Assembly (NCBI RefSeq): GCF_004798865.1
Contig: NW_025336598.1
Span: 14,288,885-14,352,884, forward strand
DNA length: 64,000 nucleotides
Reading direction: 5' to 3'
Source: Varanus komodoensis
Lineage: Eukaryota > Chordata > Lepidosauria > Squamata > Varanidae
Program-made: the position numbers and the translations under genes
Part shown: in pieces, positions 12,301 to 24,300 of the stretch
Position numbering within the stretch: position 1 is the first letter of the stretch
Layout of the letters: each line of letters begins with the position of its first letter
The notes under the pieces: generated by a model
What the model saw: the letters and a program-made list of their open reading frames with translations, nothing else
What the model was told of the DNA's origin: nothing
Databases searched by the model: none

Positions 12301-15300
12301 CTCTGCGTCATGGCAATTATGCCATGGGGCACTGCAGGGTTCTATTTTTTCCTCCATGCTGTTCAACATCTACTGGGAAAGGTCATCTGGAGGTTTGGGT
12401 GGAAGTGTAGCCAGTATGGTGACGTGACCTAGCTTTACCTCTCCTTCTCATCTAATCCAGGAGAGCCGATGATGGTTCTGAATCAGTGCTTGGAATGCAT
12501 GATGGACAGGATGAGGACCAAAAAATTGAGGCTTAATCCAGATAAGATGGTACTGTTGGTGGGCAGATTATCTGGCGGTGAGTGATATTCACCCTGTTCT
12601 GGATGGGGTTGTACTCCCTTCAAGGGACAGGGTGCATAGTTTGGGAGTGCTCCTTGATCCAGAACTATCCTTGGAATTTCAGGTGGCCCCTGTGGCGAGC
12701 AGCACTTTCCACCAGCTGAGGCTGGTCCATCAACTATGTCCTTAGCTGCACAGGCAGAACCTAGCAATGGTAATCTATGCTGTGATAACCTCTCAATTGG
12801 TCTATTGTAATACTCACTACATGTTGCTACCTTTGAAAACGGTTCTGTATTTCATACAGAATAGAGCTGTGAGGCTGCTTACTAGAGCTGACAGAGGAGA
12901 CCACATAATGCCAGTCCATCATCTTTACTCTGATGGAAGGTGTTAACATTGACATAAAAAACCCAAAATGGTTTAGGACCTAGATCTCTAAAGGAATATC
13001 TCCTTCCGTATACAGCTGCCCAAACTTTGAGATCTTCTGCTGAGGTCCTTCTCTGGAAGCCCTCTTTGAAAGAGGCTAGAAGAGTTGCTTCCTGGGGAAG
13101 GGTCTTTTCTGCAGTAGTGCCCCAGCTATAAAATCTGCTCCCCAGAGAGTTATGCCTGGTGCTGACACTTTATTCATTTTGGTGCCTGGCCGCACCCTTT
13201 TTATTCATTCAGTATTTTAATGATTGCATTGATTTTACTGGGCATTCTATATATTGAAGATTATGTTTTATTTAATCCACTGTTAGGATTCTTGTCTTTT
13301 TAAGCTGTCTAGGGATCTGTCTTGGATATTAGATGGGATAAAATGTTTTAAATAAATAAGTCAGGTGAGCCATAGTGGGAAGTTTGTTCCATAATTGCAG
13401 AACCACTACTATGAAGGCCCTGCTTCTTGTAGCCGCATTCTTGGTCTCCCTTGAAAATGTAGGGATCAGATAACGGCCTCAAGTATAGATAATAGTGCCC
13501 TGGTAAACTGAGATAGGGAGAGGCATTCCATCTGGTATTGTGGACTCAAGCCATGTAGGGCTTTATTGGTTAAACCCAGTACTTTGAATTGGACTTGAAA
13601 GCATATAAGCAGCCAATACAAGCAGGCCAGAATTGGTCTTATAAGTTTGGATCCTGGTTATTAATCTGGCTGCCATATTTTGTAGAAGCTGTAGCTTCTG
13701 AACAGTTTCCAAGGGCAGCCCCACTTCTAGTGCATTGTAGGAGTATAATTTAATGATTACCAGAGTGCAGAAACTGGGCTAAACCTGTACAGTTAGGGGT
13801 GTAACTGGGCTGCCTGGCACTGAGGCCAACTGAGCATTGAATGACAAAGATGGCTCAAGGAGAACCTCCAAGTTATCAACCTGCTGTTTCAGCAGGAATG
13901 TAACCCCACCCAGAACAGGTTGAAAACTCTCTGGGCAGTCAGTAGAACCACCCATTAACAACAGCTATGTCTTTTCTGGATTGAGCTTCAGTTTATTAGC
14001 TTGTTGCAGCCAGTTTAGCATGTCCACAGTCTCAATTAATGAGAATGAAAAGAAGAAATAAGAGCTGATACCCTCTCTGTACTGATGGGAGTACACGCTG
14101 TACTCTGGATGACCCGTCTCAGCAGTTTCACATAGAAGTTAAATAGCATTTGGGATAAGACCACTCCCTGAGGAGTCCATGCTGGGACTGAACAATATTC
14201 CCAAGCCTCACCTTCTGGAGCCAGCTTCCAAAGTAGAAACAAAACCACTGCAGTATAGTACCCCCAAGTTCCAGCTCATACTGTAATCTCAGAAGGATAT
14301 AATGTTTGATGGTATTGAAAGATGCCATGAGATCTAGGATATTAGCCAGAGTCAACACTCCCCCTATTCTTTAACCAATATAGATTGTACTGGGCAACCA
14401 AAACTGGTTGTGTGCCAATCCGCAACCTGAACCACAGCTGAAATCGATCTAGATTAGGGATGTGTGAGGAATCCATTTGGGTTAGGAATCTGTTTATTCC
14501 TTCAGCTTGGGTCCTCGGACTTCAATCTGCTTTGCAGTAGCCTTGATTCTGAGCTTCTGGTGACTATGCCCAGTATTCATTGGGTGCTCAGCAGGAATTA
14601 AGCCCCATGTGCCATGCAGGCAATGTCCCTCTTCTATGTCAAGTGCAGCCACCATTTCACTAACATCAAAGAGGGTTGGTGGCATTTTTATGGTATAAGT
14701 TCTGCTAATCTTCATTTTCTAAACTCTTATCTTACCAGGATGGGAAAAGAAGCTACAGAATGCTGTTTATAGTGAACTCAGTGTGTGAGTTTGTTTTTGT
14801 CTGCATTTTTGCATAAGCATAGTTCTGTTTGTCTTCATATTTGCTTGTGTCATTTGTAGTAACTTTTAGGGCACAATCCCATGCATGTTTAGATAGGAAA
14901 AAATCCTGCAAGTCTCAGTATTGCCCAATAACTATGCCTGGCTGAGGCAAGCTAGAACTTGTAGGACTTCTGCCTGTCTAAATGTATGTAGAATTGTGCC
15001 CTAAACAGAGATAGCTGTACATCTGAGTAAACTTGCATACATTGCTATAAGTTTTATAAATTTGCCAAGTTAAAAAATGGTATATACTTCATGCATTTTG
15101 TGTTACAATGATTACTTTAAGCTTGATAAGAAATTAAATACTGAATATATTTCAGTTTCCCTTCGTGGATCACTGCCTTGTCATGGCGAAGGGGCTCGCT
15201 TAGCTCAATGAAGCTATGAGCTATGCCATGCAGGGCCACCCAAGACGGACAGGTCATAGCAGAGAGCTCTGACAAAATGTGATCCACTGGAGAAGGAAAT

Positions 15301-18300
15301 GGCAACCCACTCCAGTATCTTTGCCATGAAAACCGCATAGACGGTCCAAAAGGCAAAAAGATATGATGCCGGAAGATGAGCCCCTCAGGTCAGAAGGTGT
15401 CCAATATGCTACTGGGGAAGAGCAGAGGGCTAGTACTAGTAGCACCAGAAAGAATGAAGCAAATGGGTCAAAGCTGAAAGGACACTCAGTTGCAGATGTA
15501 TCTGGTGATGAAAGGAAAGTCCGATGCTGTAAAGATCTGTACACCATAGGAACCTGGAATGTAAGATCCATGAATCAAGGCTAGCTGGATGTGGTCAAAC
15601 AAGAGATGACAAGACTGAACATCGACATCTTAGGAATCAGTGAACTAAAATGGACAGGAATGGGTGAATTTAATTCAGATGACCATCAGGTATACTACTG
15701 TGGGCAAGAATCCCTCAGAAGAAATGGAGTAGCCTTCATAGTCAATAAAAGAGTAGGAAAAGCAGTACTGGGATACAACCTCCAAAATGACAGAATGATC
15801 TCAGTTTGAATCCAAGGCAAACTATTCAACATCACAGTAGTCCAAGTCTGTACCCCAACCACTGGTGCTGAAGAGGCTGAAGTTGACCAGTTCTACAACA
15901 CCTTCTAGAATTAACACCAAAAAATGATGTCCTTATCATCATGTGGGATTGCAATGCTCAAGCAGGAAGCCAAAAGATAACCGGAATAACAGGCAAGTTT
16001 GGCCTTGGAGTACAAAATGAAGCAGGGCACAAGCTGGTAGAATTTTGTCACGAGAATATGATGGTCATAGCAAACACTCTTTTCCAACAACCCAAGAGAC
16101 AACTCTACACACAGACATCACCAGACGGTTAACACAGAAATCAGATTAACTATGTGCTCTGCAGCCAAGGATGGAGAAGCTCTATACAGTCAGAAAAAAC
16201 AAGACCAGGAGCTGACTGTGGTTCAGATCATGAGCTTCTTGTTGCAACATTTAGGCTTAAATTGAAGAAAGTAGGGAAAAGCACTAGGCCACTCAGGTAT
16301 GACCTAAATCATATTCCTGATGAATATACAGTAGAAGTGACAAATAGATTTATGGAATTAGATCTGATAGACACAGTGCCTGAAGAACTATGGACGGAGG
16401 TTTGCAATGTTGTACAAGAGGTAGCAACTAAAACCATCCCAAAGAAATGCAAGAAAGCAAAATGGCTGTCTGAGGAAGCTTTACAGATAGCTGAGGAAAG
16501 AAGGGAAGCGAAAGGCAAGGGAGAAAGAGAAAGATACACCGAATTGAATGCAGAATTCCAGAGAATAGCTAGAAGAGAAAAGAATGCCTTCTTAAATGAA
16601 CAGTGCAAAGAAATAGAAGCAAACAATAGAATAGGGAGGACCAGAGATCTCTTCAAGAAAATTGGAGATATGAAGGGAACATTTCATGCAAAGATGGGCA
16701 TGATAAAGGACCAAAATGGCAGGGACCTAACAGAGGCAGAAGAGATTAAGAAGAGGTGGCAAGATTACACAGAAGAACTATACAAGAAAGAACTTAACGT
16801 CCCTGATAACCACGATGGGGTGGTCACTGACCTCGAGCCAGACATCCTGGAATGTGAAGTCAAATGGGCCTTAGGAATTCTGAGCAACAGCAAAGCTAGT
16901 GGAGGTGACACTATTCCAGCTGAGCTATTCAAAATCCTAAAGGATGATGCAGTAAAAGTGCTACACTCAATAGGCCAGCAAACTTGGAAAACTCAACAAT
17001 AGCCACAGGATTGGAAAAGGTCAGTTTACATTCTGATCCCAAAGAAGGGCAACGCCAAATAATGTTCAAACTACCGCACCATTGTACTCATTTCACATGC
17101 TAGCAAAGTTACGCTCAAAATCCTACAAGCTAGACTCCAGCAGTATGTGGATCGAGAGCTACCAGAAGAACAGGCAGGATTTTGAAGAGGGAGAGGAACT
17201 AGAGCTCAAATTGCCAACATACGCTGGATCATGGAGAAAGCTAGGGATTTCCAGAAAAATGTCTTTCTTCTGCTTCATAGATTATGCTAAAGCCTTTGAT
17301 TGTGTGGATCACAACAAATTGTGCCAAGTTCTTAAAGAGATGGAAGTATCAGACCATCTTAATTGTCTCTTGAGAAACTTAGATGCTGGTCAAGAAGCAA
17401 CACTGAGAACTGGACACGGAACCACTGATTGGTTCAAAATTGAGAAAGGAGTATGGCAAGGCTGTATACTGATGCCCTGCCTGTTTAACTTATATGCAGA
17501 GGGTTGTTGTGGGGATAAGATGGAGGAGGAGAATGATGTAAGCTGCCTTGAGTCCTTTGAGGAAAAAGGCAGGATATAAATCGAAAAATAAATAAATAAA
17601 TAAATAAATAATCATGAGAAAGGCTGGGCTAGATGAATAACCAGTTGAATCTAAGATTGCCTGGAGAAATATCAACAACCTCAGATATGCAGATGATATT
17701 ACTCTAATGGCAGAAAGTAAAGAGGAACTAAAGAGCCTCTTGATGTGGGTGAAAGAGGAGAATGCAAAAGTTGGCTTGAAATGCAACATCAAGAAAACTA
17801 AGATCATGGCATCTGGTCCTATAACTTCCTGGCAAATAGATGGGGAAGAAATGGAGATAGTGACAAAATTTACTTTCTTGGGCTCCAAGATCACCGCAGA
17901 CGGGGACTGCAGCCAAGAAATTAAAAGACGCATGCTCCTGGGGAGGAAAGTTATTGTAAATTTAGACAGCATACTAAAAAACAGAGACATCACCCTGCCG
18001 ATAGAAGTGTGTATAGTCAAGGCTATGGTTTTCCCAGTTGCAATGTTTAAAACTTATTTTAAGTGTTAATTTATTGTGTAGGATTTTAAAATTTTTAAGC
18101 CGGGATGCACCGGCTTTTAATATTTTTATTGTATAACTTTGTTTTTGTATAATTTTGTATATCTTTGTTTTTGTTGTAAGCCGCCCCAAGGCTTTGTTGT
18201 GATGGGGGCGGCATAAAAATGTTTTAAATACATTAAAATAAAATAAAATAAGAATTCATGAATGAATGTACGGCTGTGAAAGCTGGACCATAAGGAAGGC

Positions 18301-21300
18301 TGAGCACCGAAGAATTGAGGCCTTTGAATTGTGGTGCTGGAGAAGACTCCTGCGAGTCCCTTGGACTGCAAGACGATCAAACCAGTCAGTCCTAGAGGAG
18401 ATCAACCCTGACTGCTCTTTAGAAGGCCAGATCCTGAAGATGAAACTCAAATACTTTGGCCACTTAATGAGAAGGAAGGACTCCCTGGGGAAGACCCTGA
18501 TGCTGGAAGCAATAGATGGCAAAAGAAGAAGGGGACAGCAGAGAATGAGGTGGCTAGATGAAGTCACTGAAGCAGTTGGTGTGAGCTTGGGTGGACTCCA
18601 GGGGATGGTGGAGGACAGGAAGGCCTGGAGGAATGTTGTCCATGGGGTCACGATGGGTCAGACGCAACTTCGCAACTAACAGCAACATATTTCAGTTTCC
18701 CCCCAAATTTGTGGATATTTCCCCCCTAAAAATACCCCTCAGAGCTGCCTCCCCCCATGTTTTTTCTTCTGGCTTCAAAATTTCCATAATGTTACATCCT
18801 TTACTTTTGATGAAGTATCCCTGTAACACTAGTATCCATTCAAGCTTTATTTTTGATTCAAGGTTGAAGTTTACTCAGCCTTTAGCTTTTATTTATGTAG
18901 TTCAACCTTCCCTAACCTGGGGCCTTCCAGATGTCTTGAGCTACAGCTTCTATAAGCCTTGGTATGGGAATGGTAGGATGAGTAGTCCAAGGCATCTCGA
19001 GCTTGTGGAAGGCTGATACAGATCAGTGATAGCAGCATTCCTGGTAGGCTGGTATCCTCTCAGTGCTGAATGATAGGCTACTCAAGAGGCATTTGAGATA
19101 TTTAGTGCAAGTTTTTATAATCTTCCCCAACTTAGCAAGGTTTATGAAAAAAGAGCCTGAAAATAGTGATGTCATGGTTGGGTGAGGGGTTGTTACCCCA
19201 ACCTTGAACAAGTTGGCTATCTCAGATATAGTCTGGCAGCCTGGTACCCCAACTTGATGGGCTAGAAAATACGTTCTGAGCAGTACATGACTACGTAATG
19301 AACTAGAGCTTTTTCGGTACACTATCCTCATTTTTATTGAACAAAATTCTGGCACAGCATTTTAGTGAGGGGGTAGGAAGTATATCAGCTCCCTGCCTCT
19401 TCACTCCAAAATATTTTTAGTATAAAAAGAAGTTAAGTTTACTTTAGGAAGGTGTAAGGGGTTATTACTTATTAAAATCCCAATACTATGAGCAGGATTG
19501 AAAAATGTGGTGTTATGGATGTGCAGTTGTCTCAGGTGGACATCAGTGCTTAATATTTCTAGTAAATTATGTTTTCAGCATGTTTTTATTGCAATGTGAT
19601 ATGACTTGCCTCTAATGATGTTTCTTAAGGCTGGAGGCCATGGACCGATTATGATTGTTTGATACAGAATCAGTGTCTGAAAATTATAATGATGATGGGG
19701 AAAAAATTGATCATCAAAGATTTACCCTGAACAGTAAGTTGAAATCATTCATGTAGTAAAAGGTAACTGTTTTTGTTCTTTTCAAGTTTCCCATTACCAT
19801 ACCATCCATCAGCACCTCCTGAACACATGAAAGAATCCTTGGCTTACATGAGGAAAGCCCAGGTTTGTTGTGATTAAATCTTACTCTTTGTACTGGATTA
19901 TTTGTATATCCTGTATATCTGTATATATCTTTTCTGATGCAAGCAACTCTGCACAATTCTTAATACAAATAGGACCTGCAGCAAAATATTTCAGTATGGA
20001 GTGCTTCTGTATTCCTGCTGCATGCCTGCTTCCATCCCTCACCCCACTTTTCCTGTCATCCTTCTCACCCCACAGTCAGCCAGTGAGGCATCCTCAGACC
20101 TCACTGGACTATTTCAGGTTTTTATTCCCAGGAATTTTTTTAAAGTACTTTTGCTAGCCTTGAATTTTCCTGCCCCCTAATATGTCCCTTTTCTCCATGG
20201 ATAGTGCTGTTTTGCTATGTAAGGGAAAAGTGCTTGAAGAATGAATTCACTGTTGGTTTATTCAGGAAACAGACCAATACTGAGTTTAGTAAGATTGAAT
20301 TCATTACCATTTGTCCAAGAACCAGTGTGGTGGTGTGGTACTGGGACTTAGGCAATCTGGGTTCAGCCCCTCACTCAGGCATGTAACTCACTGGCTGAGA
20401 TTTTGGGCCGGACACAGATTTTCAGCTGAATCTGAAACAACCGGGTGGTTGTTGGGAGGATAAGATTGAGAGGAGGAGGAGAATTATGTTAGCCTCCTTG
20501 AGTTCCTTGGAAGGAAAAAAGGTGGGATATAATGAATAAAGTAAGTAAACATGCTAAAGATCACACAATGCAATTGGAATCGAATAGTTGTGTCGCATTT
20601 CATGGTAGTACCCAGAGGGAACAAAGGGCTTGTTTTATGAATGTAATGTGAAAAATGAGCAGACTTACAGAATTGTGAAAAACACATTTTAAAAAATGTG
20701 ACAAATTTAACTAAATTTTATTGCTTCATCTGTACAGCAGTTTAGGCAAAACCAGGAGCTCTTAATTTGAGGACTCTTATTATAGTTGAATGAGAATGCT
20801 TAATCATACTAGCTTTTAATTTTTATAGTGCTCTTGCTTTACTTTGGGCTTTATCTTTTGAATGAAGATGTGCCAAATATCAAACAAACAAAACCCACTT
20901 GAGATATTTTGATGTATAATGAGCAATTAAAAATATAATTTATTTCAGAACATGAAAGTCATTTTATTTAAATAAAAATAAATTTAATATTATAAGATCA
21001 GATGGTTTCAGCCATTAGTGCTTAAAATGATAAATGACCTGAATACTTGCAATTATATGAAAAAATATGTCTCAATATTGTGATCAAAAACACAGTAGCA
21101 AATAATTTTCATTCACCAGACTCTACTGAATGAAAACACAGAACAAGGTGGTCTGTAAAATCAGAGGTAGAATTTAACCTGGGGTAATTGCAGTTGTTCC
21201 CAGTTGTATAGATAAGTCATACTTTCCATGCATCCTTACTTGCTGTGGTCACAAAATGCATTATATCGGTTGGAACATAAACAGTTGTATGTGTTGTGCA

Positions 21301-24300
21301 ACTTTTTTTTCTTCTTTTTAGCAAACATGTGGAGGAAGCCCATGTGTTAAACTGAGAAGTGGTGGGAAGGTGCTGGTGGCTTTTCCTTTCTTCTCTGCTT
21401 TTCCCCCCCTCAAAATTGCCCCCCTCCACTGTATTATTTTCCTGTATGTGTTTTGTTCCTATTGGTGGAAAAGAAGCTGAAGGCAAGGTTTTGATTGGAG
21501 AAATGGTCAAGAGGGGGGAAGGGCAATTTCTCTCCCTCTTGCTTTCCTTTGATTAAAAATACAGCTTTCCACAGCTGCTTCTGTGTTTTGTTTACTGAAC
21601 ACAGGGGGCAAACATATGTATATACATGTTTCATTTCACCTTCAGAACATGCTCTTTCTTTCAAGTATGAGATGAACTCAGCACTCTTTCTGAGCTTGAG
21701 GGAAAGAGAACTTTCCTCTGCAGATCATTCTGTGGAGACTTTTGGCAAAACTGTATGGTAAACCAGTATCAGTAGCAATCTGAAACAGCATCTTTCCCAA
21801 GACAACAGCTTGGTGGCAGTTAGGCAGTAGCTGAGATGCTTGCTTATAAAAATAGGGCACCTACCATGCCATTTTAAAATTTGTACCGAAAACCCAAACC
21901 CACTGATTTTTGTCATCTATTGCAGGGAAACTGGGAAAAACGTATTCTGAAGAGCCTAAATAATATGTGCACAGAACTTGGCATTCCATTAGCACAAAAG
22001 GTAACTCCTTTTATTCACTCCTTTTTCTGAGAATGTAACCATCATCATGTCCAGTCATAATTCATCAGAAGGGGTAAGATTTGTATTTCAACTTAAATGT
22101 GTTTTGAATTCTAACTAATAAAGACTTGCATTGGTTTTATTTTGATGGGTTGATTGTAAAACCTGTTTATTGTACTGCTTTTTATGATTCCCAGAGATCA
22201 GTGAATGAGCAAAAAGAACTTCTAAATAAATGGAATGAAATGGGGACAGACGAGCCAGGTATGTAAGTCCTGCTTTATGCAAATTAAAACCATACAGATA
22301 TTTGTACTACATCAGTGCAACACTTACCAAATTTTAACCTGAGACTGTTTTTGAAATTGTGGTTCAGAAGGATGCTGTGTGTTTAATGGTATGAAAACCT
22401 GCTGAGAGGTTCAGGAGAATTAACAAAATTGCCCTTCCCTTAGACATACCATGGCAGATTGTCTTAAACAGACCAAGGCAGTTTCAGTCCCAAACCTAGG
22501 CTGGAAACCAGACTGCAAAATTTTGGAAAATTGGTTTCCCCCAAGAATAGCTAGAGCTTTGAAGCTGCCACATGTTCCATGTCAATCTTCCTCAACCTCC
22601 AGATGTTTTTGCTGCAACTGTGAGGATTCTTGACCATTGGTCATACTGGCCAGCTAGCTGGTTGAGGAAAAAGGCAAATGGGTTGGGCAGAAAGACTAAA
22701 GAGAGAAGAGATAAAATTTAACCTATATGGATTTGAAAACTCTATGTACTTTGTAGTCTGCAGTGTACCACACTGTTATATCTAGTTGCTTAAGAAAGAT
22801 GGCTGTTTTACTTGTCAGTGCAGAACAGAAAGCAAGATGAAAGTGGAGTTGGTAAGCAGAAAGGGATTCAACTTGTCCTGGAAGGAGCCGCATTCTCCTT
22901 GAAGGATCAGATCCATAGTTTGGGAAGTACCTTGATCCTATATTGATCCTGCATCTTCTGGTGGCAGTAGTGACAAGGTTTTCCTAATTATGCTGGATGT
23001 GCCAGCTGCAACTTTTCTGAATCAATCTGACTTTGTAACCATTATCCATGCCTTGGTTACACCATATTTAGAATACTGCAGTGTGCTCTATCTGGGGGCC
23101 ACTTCTTCAGTTATTACAGTTATTACAAAATATGGCAGCTGGGCTACTGATTGGGGTACAGTATCATGACCATATTGCAGCTGTTCTGAAGTACCTGCAC
23201 TGGCTGCCAGTGTTTTCCGAGTCACCGTTCAAACAGCTGATTTTAACCTTTGAATTCCTGAATGGCTTAAGATCTGACTATCTAAGAGACCTCCTGCCTC
23301 ACAATGACTTATGCAGGAGACGCCCTTTTGAGGTTACACTTGTGCAGAGCTCCATTTGTTGGGCATGTGTACGTTGATTTTTTTCCTGTGTTGCCCTATG
23401 ACTGCAGCTCTCCTATCCTTTAGGAAGGGTGTAAAATATGTCTTGTCATTTAGCTTTTAAAAATACGTTAATCTAAGATGTTTAAAATAGCATAACAAAT
23501 AATAAAATTTCTAAAGTTTTAATGTTTTTACTGTTTTAACGTTCTTGCTTTTACTGTTTTAGGGTCCAGTTCAGTTGAGATAACTGTAAGTCCCTATGTT
23601 TGGAGACTTACAGGCATTCTTTGCAGAGGAGGAGGAGCAGTAGAGGTGATTGTCCCCTCTCTGCTCCTTCCACTGTGCCTTTCTGCTACTTCCACTGTGC
23701 CTTTCTGCTACATGGCCATTTTTGGTCATCTGGCTGGAATATTTTGGAGTGAGAAAGAAGGAGGCCTTTCTCTCCATCATACACTAGCCTCTGCAGTCTC
23801 TCCTTACCCCTGTGCCTAGAATTCCCTTTTTAAGCCCTCTGCAGGGTCAAATTCCTGATCTTTCAAGTATGGGCTGCAAAGGGGGTGATATTGGAATCAG
23901 AGTGTGGATTCCCAACTTTGGGGTTTGAATGTTGTCTTCAGCTCACAATTTGGGAATGAAAAGCATCCCAAGACCCTCCCCGTTCAAACTCAAGGGAGTT
24001 CCCTTAAGGTCTTATTGTTTTAAATGATGTACACCAATATGCTGGCTTTTTATCAGATAGGGTAGTATATAACTGTTAATAAGAAATAATACTTTGTCAT
24101 AAACTTTTATATACTCCACAATATTCTTATTATTCAACATATTCTTCAATGTGGTCCTAATGTATACTATTCTGAATAAATATTATACTTTATACATATT
24201 AACAGTAAAATGTCCAGATGGAAGAGCTGCAGCAGAATAATGTGAACTGGGAACAACCTGTTGATACTTTTAATTAAATAAATTTATATATCTTGTTAAT

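Larger units (their letters stand above)
15162..18686 (+). mobile_element. BovB (RTE) LINE, near full length, with two nested insertions
   Basis: It is flanked by a perfect 15-bp target duplication ATATTTCAGTTTCCC (15,147-15,161 and 18,687-18,701). The 5' end TTCGTGGATCACTGCCTTGT is typical BovB. ORF2 domains in order: APE endonuclease about 15,540-16,250 ([32 protein letters not shown]), linker 16,250-16,850, RT from 16,850 ([13 protein letters not shown] at about 17,280; catalytic YADD at 17,686-17,697), and C-terminal region to 18,679 ([40 protein letters not shown]). The frame is cut by stops (e.g. near 15,583, 15,807, 15,907, 16,130 and 17,000) and frame shifts between 15,809-15,941 and 17,002-17,270, so it is not active. 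Low decay for its length suggests a fairly recent insertion. Confidence 0.95.

Noticed and set aside
16154-17002. 282-codon open frame as a host gene
   Set aside because: Its sequence ([31 protein letters not shown]-type text) is the BovB ORF2 linker and RT start, inside a BovB copy with target duplications.
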